From Rathayibacter sp. VKM Ac-2879 (GTDB lineage Bacteria > Actinomycetota > Actinomycetes > Actinomycetales > Microbacteriaceae), in contig NZ_JADKSO010000001.1 of the NCBI RefSeq assembly GCF_015351245.1, forward strand, positions 434,001-498,000: DNA of 64,000 nucleotides, in the 5' to 3' direction. The position numbers and the translations under genes were made by a program. Shown piece by piece: positions 43,905 through 53,247 of this stretch. The notes under the pieces were generated by a model, which did no database searches, was not told the DNA's origin, and saw nothing but the letters and a program-made list of their open reading frames with translations. Numbering within the stretch: the first letter of the stretch is position 1; each line of letters starts with the position of its first letter.

Positions 43905-44107
43905 TGTCTCCGCCTCGATGGTCGTCCCGACGTCGCAGAGAGCCCGGGCGTCGTGGGCTCCGTGAGAGGGGAGCCGCCACCACAGGAGGATACCGACGAG
44001 GGCGCTCGAAGGGGGACACGCCGCGGGAACGACGAGCGCCCCGCCAGCCGGATCATACGATCACGGCCGACGGGGCGCTCGGGGTTCAGAGAACCGGGGT
44101 TCGGTGA

Positions 44108-44317
44108 CTACTCGCCGACGCCGCGGATGTTCGCGGCCTGCGGGCCCTTGCGGCCCTGCTCGACGTCGTACTCGACGTGCTGGTTCTCGACGAGCTCGCG
44201 GTAGCCCTGCTTCGCGATGGCGGAGAAGTGCGCGAACACGTCGGCGCCTCCGTCGTCGGGAGCGATGAAGCCGAAGCCCTTTTCGGAGTTGAACCACTTA
44301 ACGGTGCCAGTAGGCAT
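44108..44317 (-). CDS. Cold-shock protein
   Basis: A 69-residue CspA-type OB-fold protein: [19 protein letters not shown] holds RNP1 (KGFGFI) and DVFAHFSAI holds RNP2. It binds single-stranded nucleic acids. The ATG is preceded by TAAGGAAAAGAA. Confidence 0.96.
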   Translation of the reverse strand: MPTGTVKWFNSEKGFGFIAPDDGGADVFAHFSAIAKQGYRELVENQHVEYDVEQGRKGPQAANIRGVGE

Positions 44318-44927
44318 TTCTTTTCCTTACGTGATGGTGACGCCGGCCGAGGCCTGCGTCGTCAGATTCCGCACGAGTGTGCGGTACCCGCTCGACTCCT
44401 CCTCCGCGCGGATGAAACACGCGTCAGCCGGGAGTCGCTCGGGTCGTCTAGGGGGTGCGAGGGCCGCCTCCACGGGGGAGGGCGCCTCTGCGAGGGAGAA
44501 CGTCCCGCGCACCGAACGAATCGGCGGGGCGGGGGTCGAACGAGGAACGTCGCGGCTTCCGCGGCGTCCTGTGAAGGGCGGTACCCGCGGGTGAGGCGGG
44601 CGTTCGAACCGGGAGATCGAGGTCGGAGCCGTCGATCGGAACGGTTTCTATCAGGGGCTGAGTCTCTTCGTCGTGGTGCGACTTCTCAGCCGTGGAATTC
44701 GGGCGATCGCCCAGGAGATGTCTTGACTCTACGCGATGGGTGCCCTCGAGCGCGACCGTCCGTCGCATGATGTCGTCGACGCGCCTCCTTTCGTCGGCTC
44801 CTCCTCCCCGTCGGCGAACCCCGATGCGTGTGGCACGATGCAAGCCAGGGTGCGGTCCGCGCATCCCCACCCGCCCCGTCCGTCGCCACCTCGAGGCGCG
44901 CCGGACCCCGTGTGCACGAGGTTCACG
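44318..44927. promoter_or_regulatory. Divergent intergenic region, csp to histidine kinase
   Basis: A 610-base gap holding the leaders of the divergent cold-shock and histidine kinase genes. A TTGACT (minus-35-like) lies at about 44723. The upstream part of the gap could contain a longer N-terminus of the kinase (a frame is open from 44736). I see no other gene. Confidence 0.3.
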
Positions 44928-46091
44928 ATGCCGGTCCCGAACCCCCCTGGCGATGCCGCCGAGCTGCGTCGCGAGCAGGAGGACGTCGGCATCTCCTGCG
45001 CACGGACGGCCGGCGGGATCTTCACCGCCGCCTCCGCCCTGCACTTCGTCGCCCTCTCGCCTCCCGAGCTGCTCCCTGTGCTGCCGAGCCTGTTGCTCCT
45101 CGTCGTCGGTGCGGCCGTGCAGCTCTCGTCACGGCGGGCCGGGCCGAGCGGCGCGCGCGCGGTCATCACAGGCCTCCTGCTCAACGTCGCGGCGCTCGCC
45201 GCATTCCTCGGGCCGGGAGTCGACGACCGCCTGCGCGCGCTCCTCGGTGCGATAACGATGCTCACCTCCATGGCCGTGCCGAGCGGACTCTTCGCGATCG
45301 GCGCCCGCCCACGGATGCGGCTCGTCGCGGTGATCGCGATCCTCCCGACGATGGCGCTCGGCGCGGCCGCGACGTGGGAGTCGGGACGGGCCGCGTTCGT
45401 GCTGCTCTCGATCGTGGTGTGCTGGACGCTCGCCTTCAGTGGCTCACGCTGGCTGGCGTCGAGCGTCGAGCGGGCCTTCGTGGGCACGGCCGCACTGCGC
45501 ACCGCGCACGACGCCGAGCGCCGATCGAGCGAGAGCGAGGCGCGCCGCCGCTCCGACGCCCGACTGATGCACGACACGATCCTCTCGACGCTCACTCTCG
45601 TCGCCCACCGCGGCGAAGGGGTCGCGCCCGAGACGCTGCGCGCTCAGGCCGCCGCCGACCTGGGGCTGCTGCGAGGCCTCGAGGCGGGACCGGAGCTGGG
45701 GCGGGGCGGGGCGCTGCGGCTCCCGGGGCCCCTTCTCGAGGCTGGACGTCGCGCCGAGGCGCGCGGTCTCGACATCCGCTGGCATGTTGCCTCCGAGGTG
45801 CGTCTCGCCGCCTCGACGCTCGACGCGCTTGCGCGGGCCGTCGGCGAGTGCCTCGAGAACGTGCGGAGGCACTCAGGTGCCTCGGCCGCGCACCTCACGG
45901 TCGTCGAGGAGGCGGGCGAGATCCGCATCGCGGTCTCGGACGACGGGTGCGGCTTCGACCCCGCCGCGGTGCCCGCGGGCCGGCTGGGGCTGGCGCAGTC
46001 GGTCGTGGGGCGTCTCGAGGCGGTGGGTGGAGCGGTGCGTGTCTTCTCGGCGCCCGGCTCCGGCACCACCGTTCTGTTGAGCGTGTCTTAA
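44928..46091 (+). CDS. Sensor histidine kinase (NarL-system type)
   Basis: A 387-residue protein with about five membrane helices in the first 175 residues. The dimerisation segment RRSDARLMHDTILSTL has the phospho-acceptor His215, and the ATPase domain has GECLENVRRHSG (N-box) and VSDDGCGFDP (G1), GRLGLAQSV. All catalytic boxes are intact. The stop overlaps the next gene's start by one base. With the response regulator at 47293 it forms a two-component system of the NarX/DesK type. The start at 44928 is favoured by a weak ACGAGG site; a frame from 44736 is open. Confidence 0.87.
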   Translation: MPVPNPPGDAAELRREQEDVGISCARTAGGIFTAASALHFVALSPPELLPVLPSLLLLVVGAAVQLSSRRAGPSGARAVITGLLLNVAALAAFLGPGVDDRLRALLGAITMLTSMAVPSGLFAIGARPRMRLVAVIAILPTMALGAAATWESGRAAFVLLSIVVCWTLAFSGSRWLASSVERAFVGTAALRTAHDAERRSSESEARRRSDARLMHDTILSTLTLVAHRGEGVAPETLRAQAAADLGLLRGLEAGPELGRGGALRLPGPLLEAGRRAEARGLDIRWHVASEVRLAASTLDALARAVGECLENVRRHSGASAAHLTVVEEAGEIRIAVSDDGCGFDPAAVPAGRLGLAQSVVGRLEAVGGAVRVFSAPGSGTTVLLSVS

Positions 46092-47296
46092 TGACCGCCC
46101 CCGACGACGAGGGAACGCTCCTCGAGCTCGTGCGTGCCGCCGAGAGCGGGCCGCGGACACTCGGCTCCGTGCGCGAGCGGATCCGCCGCACCCACCGCCT
46201 GAGCGCGAGCTACCTCGGCCTGGGGTTCATCACCATGGCGACGCTGCTCATCGTTCGCGGGGTCGTCTCCTACCTGTGGGCGCTCGACGAGCGGTCGGCG
46301 ACCTGGTGGAGTGGAGTCGCGTGGTTGCTCGTGATCGGCGCGCTCGCCTGCGCCGTCGTGGTGGCGCTCGCGCGGCACGGCGAGCTGCCCCGGGCGGCCT
46401 TCGTGGCCGTGCTCGCGGTCGACGTGCTCGCCCTCGGGCTCGAGTTCGCCGACTACGCCCTGCCGGAGCCCTCCGCGGTCTACTACCCGTCGGTGTGCGT
46501 CGGAGTCGGCGCCACGGTGCTCGCTGTGCTCAGCTACCAGCCGCTTTCGCGTTCCTTCGCGGCTCTCGGCCTGCTGGTGGGCCTCAGCGCGCTCGGGCTG
46601 CTCGGTCACACCCTTCTCGGCGGATCGAGCGCCGCGCTCGCCGTCAGCAATGTTCTGCTGGCCGTCGCGCCGACCGCGGTGTGCGCCGCGCTGCTGACCA
46701 CGCTCGACCGCCACGTGCACCGCAAGCTCGACCGCACGCTGGCCGAGAGCGTCGTCGATGGGCCGAGCGTGCGACCGGGCAGCCTGGCCGCCTCCGAGCT
46801 CTCGCACGTGGACGCACGGGTCGAGGAGCTGCTGGAACAGGTGACGCGGCGCTCGCCCCGCGCGGCGCTCGACGAGCGACTCGGTGAGCGTGCGCGCGTC
46901 CTCGGGGACGAGCTCCGGGAGGCGCTCGCGCGCAGCCACGACGAGACCTGGCTGAGGATCGCGGTGGCGGAGTCGGCCGTGCTCTCGACCGCGGTCTCGG
47001 TCAGCGACCCCGAGGGGCGGGCGGCGCGCCTGCTCCCGCCCGACCGATCGAGGCTGCTCTCGGTGCTGTGGCTTCTCACCGCTCCCACGACGCGCCCCTC
47101 GATCGAGCTGGCCCTGACCGGAGGCGCGGACGGCGCGCTCTCGATCGGCGTGACAGCGGTCGGTCTTCGCGCTCGCGACCTCGATCCCGCGGTCTGGGGA
47201 ATCCTGAGCGAGCTGGGCGAGCACCGTGTGGGCGCTGAGGGCCATTCGACGACGGTCCGCCTCGTGCACCTGCCCGGACGGAGGGCAGGCGAGTGA
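46091..47296 (+). CDS. Membrane protein with degenerate kinase-like tail, middle gene of a two-component operon
   Basis: A 401-residue protein with six or so hydrophobic segments between residues 38 and 215, then a soluble tail. The tail resembles a worn histidine kinase: ALARSHDETWLRIAVAESAVL occupies the place of the DHp region, and RSRLLSVLWLLTAPTTRPSIELAL that of the ATPase core, but no N- or G-boxes are visible. It lies between the intact kinase and the regulator with start/stop overlaps on both sides (TAATG and GTGA). It may be a signal partner or modulator of the kinase. It is not recognised as a known family. Confidence 0.65.
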   Translation: MTAPDDEGTLLELVRAAESGPRTLGSVRERIRRTHRLSASYLGLGFITMATLLIVRGVVSYLWALDERSATWWSGVAWLLVIGALACAVVVALARHGELPRAAFVAVLAVDVLALGLEFADYALPEPSAVYYPSVCVGVGATVLAVLSYQPLSRSFAALGLLVGLSALGLLGHTLLGGSSAALAVSNVLLAVAPTAVCAALLTTLDRHVHRKLDRTLAESVVDGPSVRPGSLAASELSHVDARVEELLEQVTRRSPRAALDERLGERARVLGDELREALARSHDETWLRIAVAESAVLSTAVSVSDPEGRAARLLPPDRSRLLSVLWLLTAPTTRPSIELALTGGADGALSIGVTAVGLRARDLDPAVWGILSELGEHRVGAEGHSTTVRLVHLPGRRAGE

Positions 47297-47931
47297 GTGC
47301 CTCGATCGCCCTCGCGATCCTCGACGACCACCCGATCCTGCTCTCGGCGCTGGGGGAGTGGATCCGCCGCGCCGGCTCCGAGGTGGAGGTGGTCGCGACT
47401 GTCGGCAGCTGGACGGATCTGCTCGCGCATCCCCGTTTCCCGAGCGACGTCGTACTGCTGGACGTCGACCTGGGCGACGACCTCGACCTCTCGATGAAGA
47501 TCCGCACCATCGCGGCGGCTGGGGCGGCGACCGTCGTCATCAGCACCCATTCCGACCGAGAGACGATCGCTCGGGCGCTCGACGCGGGCGCCAGCGGCTA
47601 CGTGGTGAAGAGCGAGCCCACACCGATCCTCCTCGAGGCGATCCGCGCCGCGGCGCGCGGCGAGGGCTTCCTCACCCCGCAGACCCGCGCGCTGCTCTCC
47701 CCTGGTCCTGCCGGCGCTCTCTCGCACCGCGAGCGGAGGATCGTCGGGCTCTTCGCCGAGGGGATGCCGCTCAAGCAGGTCGCGACAGCCCTCGGCATCA
47801 CTCAGGACGCGGCGAGGAGCGGCTTGCGCAACGCCCGCTCCAAGTACCGCGACGCGGGCGTGAACGTCAGCACCACGATCGCCCTACGGCGGCAGGCGTT
47901 GCGGGACGGCATCATCCAGCGCCAGCCGTAG
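47293..47931 (+). CDS. Response regulator, NarL/LuxR type
   Basis: A 212-residue regulator. The receiver domain starts IALAILDDHPILLSALGEWI and has the phospho-acceptor Asp57 in VVLLDVDLGDD, and Lys in GYVVKSEPTP. The C-terminal helix-turn-helix is GALSHRERRIVGLFAEGMPLKQVATAL. The GTG start overlaps the upstream gene's stop. Last gene of a three-gene operon. Confidence 0.92.
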   Translation: MSASIALAILDDHPILLSALGEWIRRAGSEVEVVATVGSWTDLLAHPRFPSDVVLLDVDLGDDLDLSMKIRTIAAAGAATVVISTHSDRETIARALDAGASGYVVKSEPTPILLEAIRAAARGEGFLTPQTRALLSPGPAGALSHRERRIVGLFAEGMPLKQVATALGITQDAARSGLRNARSKYRDAGVNVSTTIALRRQALRDGIIQRQP

Positions 47932-47938
47932 TGGTGCC

Positions 47939-49063
47939 TCACACGGTCTCGGGTCGCTTCTGCCGCGCGGGCTCCGCCGGTCGATCGGGCCCGTTCCAGA
48001 CCGAGATGATCCCCCAGACGACGGCCGCGATCGGCACGGCCAGCACGGCCCCGACGATCCCGGCGAGCACCGTCCCGACGGTCAGCGCGATGAGCACGAT
48101 CAACGGGTGCAGCTTGAGTGAACGGGCCATCACGACGGGCTGGAGGAAGTTGCCCTCGAGCTGGTTGACCCCGATGACCACGAGGACGACGACCAGGGCC
48201 GCGAGGGGCCCGTTGGCCACGAGCGCGACGAGTGCGGCGAGGATCCCCGCGGCAGTCGCTCCGACGATCGGGATGAAGGCGGTGAGGAACACGACCACCG
48301 CGAGCGGCAGAGCCAGGGGCACCTGGATGATCGCGAGGGCCACTCCGATGCCGACCGCGTCGACTGCCGCCACGGTCGCCGTGCCGCGCACGTAGCCGCC
48401 CAGCACGTCGACCGTCTTGGCTCCCGCCCGCTGGGCGCGCTCGTAGCCCGTGCCGGTCAAGGGACGCAGCAGGAACTCCCAGATTCTGGGTCCGTCCTTC
48501 ATGAAGAAGAAGAGCACCACCACCATCAGCGCGAGGCCGGTGGCGAAGTTGGCGGCAGCCGAGACGCCGGCCAGGGCTCCCGTGCCGAAGGAGCTCGAGG
48601 TGAGGAACCCCACCACCGACTGGCGCGCGCTCTCGATCTGCTCCGGCGTGATCTGGAACGGCAGGTGCTGCGCGTAGTCCTGCAGGGAGGCGATGCCGTC
48701 GGAGGCGCGGTCCGACAGTTCGCTCCACTGGTTGCGTACCGCGACGGTGATCAGCCACGCCACCGCGGAGAGGACCGCGAGCAGCCCGATCAGGGCGAGC
48801 CAGGTGGCGGCGATCGACGGCACGCCCTTGCGGCGCAACCACGACAGCACAGGGTGGATCGCGGACGCGAGGATCAGCGCGATGATCACGGGGATCAGCA
48901 CGAGGGTGAGCTGCGTCATCACGAAGACGAGCACGGCCGCGAGGGCGAGGACGATGATCGCCTGCAGGCAGCGGAAGGCGAAGCGTCCGAAGCCGTCGCT
49001 CCACACCTGATGGCGCTGTCCGGGTTCGAGGGTCGAAGGGTCGTTGCGGTCGAAGAAGCCCAT
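47939..49063 (-). CDS. AI-2E family transporter, copy 1
   Basis: A 374-residue permease with about eight helices and the family pattern: VLIPVIIALILASAIHPVLSWL in the N-half, FFMKDGPRIWEFL, and GNFLQPVVMARSLKLHPL near the C-terminus. Homologues are called AI-2 exporters (TqsA/PerM), but most are uncharacterised; some are Na+/H+ antiporters. The ATG at 49063 was taken. A similar gene is at 61462. Confidence 0.87.
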   Translation of the reverse strand: MGFFDRNDPSTLEPGQRHQVWSDGFGRFAFRCLQAIIVLALAAVLVFVMTQLTLVLIPVIIALILASAIHPVLSWLRRKGVPSIAATWLALIGLLAVLSAVAWLITVAVRNQWSELSDRASDGIASLQDYAQHLPFQITPEQIESARQSVVGFLTSSSFGTGALAGVSAAANFATGLALMVVVLFFFMKDGPRIWEFLLRPLTGTGYERAQRAGAKTVDVLGGYVRGTATVAAVDAVGIGVALAIIQVPLALPLAVVVFLTAFIPIVGATAAGILAALVALVANGPLAALVVVLVVIGVNQLEGNFLQPVVMARSLKLHPLIVLIALTVGTVLAGIVGAVLAVPIAAVVWGIISVWNGPDRPAEPARQKRPETV

Positions 49064-49591
49064 GGTGGCACCGTACGCGAGCGGAGGATCGCTCGGCCCC
49101 CGCTTGACGGCGGGCCCCGCGTGCCGGTGCATGCGGCTTCCGCGCTCGGCGGAAAGGGGAGAAGAAAGTCCCCCCTTTCTGGTGTGCCTCGAAAGAGTGT
49201 CGAAAAGAGAAGAAGGATGAGAAAAGGGCGCCTCCCCCTCGTTGGGGTGTGACCCGAACGAGTGCGGAATCAGTCGTGAGTGGCACTGATATCACGGCAA
49301 AAGTACCCATCCTTCGAGGAATACCAGGAATATCAATTGCTGGGACGACGGAATTCGCACTAGAGTCGCCATGTTCATGCAGCTGCATGTACTGCGGCAC
49401 CCGAAGCCGCGCTGCAGGTCGTATGAGCCGCAGCACCCTCTCTCCTTCCGGGGTGGAACCCGAATCTCCACCCCGGACGGAGCGGTCCCGTCACCGTCGT
49501 GGATTCGCAGGCACTGCCGTGCGTCCACGCCGACGCTGGACCGAGCCCCCCGCACACCCGCCCCCGCACACCCGCCCTGGAGCCCTTTCGC
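49064..49591. promoter_or_regulatory. Intergenic region upstream of Tat-exported protein 3
   Basis: A 528-base gap. It holds a perfect 14-base palindrome CATGCAGCTGCATG (49376-49389) and an AT-richer stretch near 49300-49370 that may hold the promoter. No gene was seen. Confidence 0.35.
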
Positions 49592-50266
49592 ATGTCCGCA
49601 CTCCCTCAGGGGGGTGACTCCGGCGCGCTCACGCGCGTCACGGAGCACTCCACCGTGCCCTCGACCACCACGACCACCGGACGCCGGACGCTCATGCGGG
49701 CCGCCCTCTGGAGCGCGCCCGTCGTCGCCGTCGCGCTCGCCACTCCGGCCGCCGCCGCATCAGGGGGCGGATCGAGCAAGCCGACCCCCACCCCCACTCC
49801 CTCGGCTCCGCCCGTGCCCGTGGGATCGACCTCGACCCTCCTCTTCGACACCTGGCAGAGCAACGCCCACTGGGACAACGCGGGGCATCGCACGGGGATC
49901 GACACCCTCATCCAGATCCAGAACAGCTACTGGACGGGTCACGGCAAGAACACAGTGATCGGCGCGCCCGTGCCCATCCTCTCTGTCTCGGTGCTCTACC
50001 CCGCCTCCTGCCGCGTCACCGGCGCGCCGACGGCACTCACCGGCTCGGGCTGGAGCTTCACGACGATCGCCGCCCGTGGCGAGGGCGCGGTCGAGTACAT
50101 CTTCACGTGGTCGGGACCGGCGCTCCAGCCTTCGAAGTCGACCCCCCAGCTGAGCTACACGGTTGCCGCGACGCTGCCGCGCGGGCAGGCCCAGCTCACG
50201 GCCGACGCCTCCGCCCCTAACGCGGACAAGGTCAAGGCACCCGCATACGGCAACACGCTGTACTGA
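49592..50266 (+). CDS. Tat-exported protein 3
   Basis: A 224-residue secreted protein. Its Tat signal GRRTLMRAALWSAPVVAVALATPAAAAS (only ends quoted: GRRTLMRAALW and ATPAAAAS; Arg31-Arg32) is of the same special type as those at 32036 and 35759. A Pro/Thr linker follows, then a beta-rich domain (STLLFDTWQSNAHWDNAG, ending ADKVKAPAYGNTLY). There are no tandem repeats. It shares the export signal but not the body of the repeat proteins. Function unknown. Confidence 0.72.
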   Translation: MSALPQGGDSGALTRVTEHSTVPSTTTTTGRRTLMRAALWSAPVVAVALATPAAAASGGGSSKPTPTPTPSAPPVPVGSTSTLLFDTWQSNAHWDNAGHRTGIDTLIQIQNSYWTGHGKNTVIGAPVPILSVSVLYPASCRVTGAPTALTGSGWSFTTIAARGEGAVEYIFTWSGPALQPSKSTPQLSYTVAATLPRGQAQLTADASAPNADKVKAPAYGNTLY

Positions 50267-50273
50267 GCGGGAG

Positions 50274-51239
50274 TCAGGCCGGGACCCTCACGGTGAGCCC
50301 TCCGGGCTCGATCCACGTGCGGAAGGCGGACGTCGTTCCGAACGGATCGCCGTCGAGCTCGATCTCCTGCGGGCTCTCGAGGCGCACGGTGAGGTCCCGG
50401 CCCTTCACATAGCGCAAGGCCGCCACCTCCTTGGTGAGGCCCATTAGCTTGGCGCCGACCGCACCGGCGCGACGGAGCACGCCGTTCTCCCAGATCACTT
50501 TCACGATGATCTGCACCCAGCCGAAGAATCCCTCCGGTCGCAGCAGGACGATGTCGAACTCGCCGTCATCGACCGCCGCATCGGGCAAGAGGAGGATGTT
50601 CGCGGGCAGAGAGCCGCAATTGCCGACAATGATCGTATGTGCCCGCACATGGCGGGTCTTCGAGCCGTCGAGGCGATAGCGGAAGTCGAGCTGGTTCTTG
50701 TCGAGCAGTGCCGTGCGCAGCGCATCGACATAGGCGAGCCAACCGGCGCGCTTCTTCAGCTCGTCGTTCGTGTTCGCGAGCATCTTCGCGTCGATCCCGA
50801 GCCCGGCCATGACGACGTAGGCGTGACGGTCGCGGCCGGTCGCGGTCTCGATATCGATCATCCCGACATCGATGGCACGGTCGCGACCCGTGAAGGCGAC
50901 GGAAAGCGCGTTGTCGACGTCGTCGAGAGTGAGGTCGAGGTTGCGGGCGAGCAGGTTGCCGGTGCCGGACGGCAGCAGGGCGAGTGAGGCTCGGGAGCCG
51001 CGCAGCTCCTCCGCTACCACGCGGACAGTCCCGTCGCCGCCCGCCGCGATCACCATGTCGGCCCCGGCGGCGAGCGCCTGCTGGGTCTGACCGGCGCCCG
51101 GGTCCTCGACCGACGTCTCGAACCAGAGCGTCTCCTCCCACCCCGCCGCCGCCTCAGCGCGCGCGACGGCGGCCTTCACGGCGTCGAGCTCGACCTTGAC
51201 GGGGTTGTAGACCAGGGCGGCGCGGCGCCGCTCAGGCAT
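50274..51239 (-). CDS. Diacylglycerol kinase family lipid kinase
   Basis: A 321-residue protein. MVIAAGGDGTVRVVAEEL is the nucleotide-binding GGDGT loop and LLPSGTGNLLARNLDL the second conserved site. The C-terminal half has IELDGDPFG, the DGKc family end. It should phosphorylate diacylglycerol or a sphingoid-like lipid. The start overlaps the previous small gene by eight bases. Confidence 0.9.
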   Translation of the reverse strand: MPERRRAALVYNPVKVELDAVKAAVARAEAAAGWEETLWFETSVEDPGAGQTQQALAAGADMVIAAGGDGTVRVVAEELRGSRASLALLPSGTGNLLARNLDLTLDDVDNALSVAFTGRDRAIDVGMIDIETATGRDRHAYVVMAGLGIDAKMLANTNDELKKRAGWLAYVDALRTALLDKNQLDFRYRLDGSKTRHVRAHTIIVGNCGSLPANILLLPDAAVDDGEFDIVLLRPEGFFGWVQIIVKVIWENGVLRRAGAVGAKLMGLTKEVAALRYVKGRDLTVRLESPQEIELDGDPFGTTSAFRTWIEPGGLTVRVPA

Positions 51240-51429
51240 CGGGACCCTCGGTGGCGGTGCCGTCCTCGTCGACACGGCCAGGCCGTACGGCCGCGTCCTC
51301 GCGGATGTCGATCCGCGTGTCGCCCGCGGCGGTCGTCGAGACGTCGATGCGGGGTGCAGCATCGGCTTCCGTCGCGTTCGGGGCGCTGGTCAGCTGGTCG
51401 CGGCGATCATCCGCGGTGTGGTCGCTCAT
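51232..51429 (-). CDS. Hypothetical acidic protein, 65 residues
   Basis: The frame starts MSDHTADDRRDQLTSAPNAT and ends GTATEGPDA, overlapping the lipid kinase start by eight bases, so it is probably its upstream operon partner. It is Asp/Thr/Ala-rich and probably disordered. No family is recognised. Confidence 0.5.
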   Translation of the reverse strand: MSDHTADDRRDQLTSAPNATEADAAPRIDVSTTAAGDTRIDIREDAAVRPGRVDEDGTATEGPDA

Positions 51430-51480
51430 GGCTGGACGCTAGCAGCGGCGCGAAACCGCCGCGCGGGGTTGCGGTGGCCG

Positions 51481-51548
51481 CACAACGTCAGCTGAGACGG
51501 CCGCTCAGCGACGATCGTGTGCGAGGGGCCGTCTCAACTGACGTTGTG
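51481..51548. repeat. Family B 68-bp palindromic element, copy 4
   Basis: CACAACGTCAGCTGAGACGG (51481-51500) and CCGTCTCAACTGACGTTGTG (51529-51548) pair with one mismatch. The centre CAGCGACGATCGTGTGCGAG keeps the ATCGTG core in the same orientation as the others. It lies between the acidic protein gene and the DoxX-like gene. Confidence 0.82.
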
Positions 51549-51570
51549 TCGTCGTCGGCGGCGCCGCCGC

Positions 51571-51939
51571 TCAGCGCGACCGCGCCGCCTGGAGCCCCCA
51601 GAGCACGAGCGGAATCTGCAGGGGCAGACGCGCGACCGCAATGGCCCGCGCCCTCGGCCGCCGCGCATCCCGCGCCATCTGCACATTGCCGGGGAACACC
51701 GCCACCATCAGCGCCGCCGAAGCGGTCCCGCCGATCGCGCGCGTCGACGGCCAGAGTGTCGCCGCCGCGCACGCCAGCTCGGCCAGGCCGGAGGCGAGCA
51801 CCCAGCCGCGCGCAGAACCCGGCATGCCGCGCGGCACGACCCCGTCGAAGGTGCTCGGATGCACGAGATGCACCACTCCCGACGCGGCCATCGCCGAGAT
51901 GAGCACGAGCGGGCCGGCGCCCAGACGTCGACGCGTCAC
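51571..51939 (-). CDS. DoxX-like membrane protein
   Basis: A 122-residue protein with four hydrophobic segments: LGAGPLVLISAMAASGVVHL, WVLASGLAELACAAATLW, then TASAALMVAVFPGNVQMA, in the DoxX family order. The GTG start overlaps the stop of the hydrolase gene (GTGA). Its function in the membrane is not known. Confidence 0.75.
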   Translation of the reverse strand: MTRRRLGAGPLVLISAMAASGVVHLVHPSTFDGVVPRGMPGSARGWVLASGLAELACAAATLWPSTRAIGGTASAALMVAVFPGNVQMARDARRPRARAIAVARLPLQIPLVLWGLQAARSR

Positions 51940-52826
51940 CGGCTCTGCGCCCCACGCTCGAGCGGGGCGACGTGGTCGAGGATCCGCCGCCATTCGCGCA
52001 CCAGCGCGAGGCGGCCGGTGCCCTCGACGGTCGCGGTGCGCGCATCCGCGAGACGATCGCGGTACCAGCGGCCGTCCTCCGCGCTCGCCACCGGGTCGAG
52101 GTCGCCGTGCACGAGGAGCGTCTGTGCGCTCACCCGGTCGAGCTCGTCGGCCCAGGAGCCGTCGCGCAGCGCCGCGAGATCGGTCGCGGCTCCGCCCGGG
52201 CCCTGCCGCCACCCCTCGCCGAGCATCCGCTCGAGTCGATGGCGCAGACCGCCGTGGCTCGCGAGCACCGGGTCGTCGTCCTCGATGCCGAGGGCATCGA
52301 GGCCCGGCTGTGTCGGCGGGAGGGAGTCGGCGATCCCGTGGGCGTCCTCCCCGGGCAGAGTCTCCCGTCGCTCCCATGCACGAGTGGGCCGCACGAGGAC
52401 GCCGGCCTGCGGCGGTGCTGGCGTGCCGACGATCGCGAGGCGGTCGACGAGGTCCGGGTGGCGGGCGGCGAGGGAGAGCGCGAAGACGCCTCCCGAGCCC
52501 CACCCGACGACGCCGACGCTGCCAAACCGCGCGCCCTCGACCATGCGGGCGGTGCGCTCCGAGCGGCGGAGGTACTCCGCCAGGTCGTCTGCGCGATCCT
52601 GCACCCGGCCGTCGGCGGCGTCGACCGGATCGGATGCGCCGTATCCCGGGCGGTCGAGGATCAGCAGGTGCAGCCCCCAGGGCCCGGTGACCAGGGGATC
52701 GGGGTCGAAGCCTCCCGCGCCGGGGGTCGGATGGCAGAACACCACCAGCCGGTCGGCGATCGGGTCGCCCGCCGCCGAGACGCCGATGCCGCGGCCCGAC
52801 CGCAGCTCGAAACGGTGATTCGCCAT
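51936..52826 (-). CDS. Alpha/beta hydrolase
   Basis: A 296-residue alpha/beta hydrolase. LVVFCHPTPGAGGFDPDPL is the oxyanion region. The nucleophile elbow GVVGWGSGGVFALSLAARHP has the GxGxGG pattern with Gly-Trp-Gly-Ser-Gly, and HGDLDPVASAEDG holds the acid residue. The ATG at 52826 has GGGGAGG upstream. The substrate is unknown; it is translationally coupled to the DoxX-like gene. Confidence 0.87.
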   Translation of the reverse strand: MANHRFELRSGRGIGVSAAGDPIADRLVVFCHPTPGAGGFDPDPLVTGPWGLHLLILDRPGYGASDPVDAADGRVQDRADDLAEYLRRSERTARMVEGARFGSVGVVGWGSGGVFALSLAARHPDLVDRLAIVGTPAPPQAGVLVRPTRAWERRETLPGEDAHGIADSLPPTQPGLDALGIEDDDPVLASHGGLRHRLERMLGEGWRQGPGGAATDLAALRDGSWADELDRVSAQTLLVHGDLDPVASAEDGRWYRDRLADARTATVEGTGRLALVREWRRILDHVAPLERGAQSR

Positions 52827-53247
52827 GTCGCCTCCCCAGTGGCGCCGACGATCGGCGCTGTGCACTCAGTCAACCGGAGGGACCCGGCCGTCCGCTGGGC
52901 CTTGCCTCGACAGGCGGGCAGACGGCAGGAGCGGTTGGCGACGGCGGGCGAGTTGGTCGAGCCGCTGAGGCCCGTCACCGTGCTCCTCCGCGCGACGCGC
53001 AGGGCGAACGGGCGGGCGCTCCGCCCCGAAGACTGGCATGCTGGAGCAGACGGTCGGAGCGCACGCGCACCGCTCGGTCGACGTGCTCCCGCCACCTGCG
53101 GCGCGTCGGCCCCGTCCCGCACACCTCCACCCGCTCCCGGCCGTGCACGATCCCGCCGGGGCGACACATCACCGCGGCCCGTCCGGGCGCGCGGTCGGAC
53201 GCCGAGCGCACAGCGCGCGTCCGAGCCACTCCTTCCGGAAAGCACCT
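52827..53247. promoter_or_regulatory. Intergenic region upstream of rnj
   Basis: A 421-base gap containing the divergent leaders of the hydrolase and RNase J genes. The dapA gene often found before rnj in actinobacteria is absent. No other gene or clear signal was seen. Confidence 0.35.
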
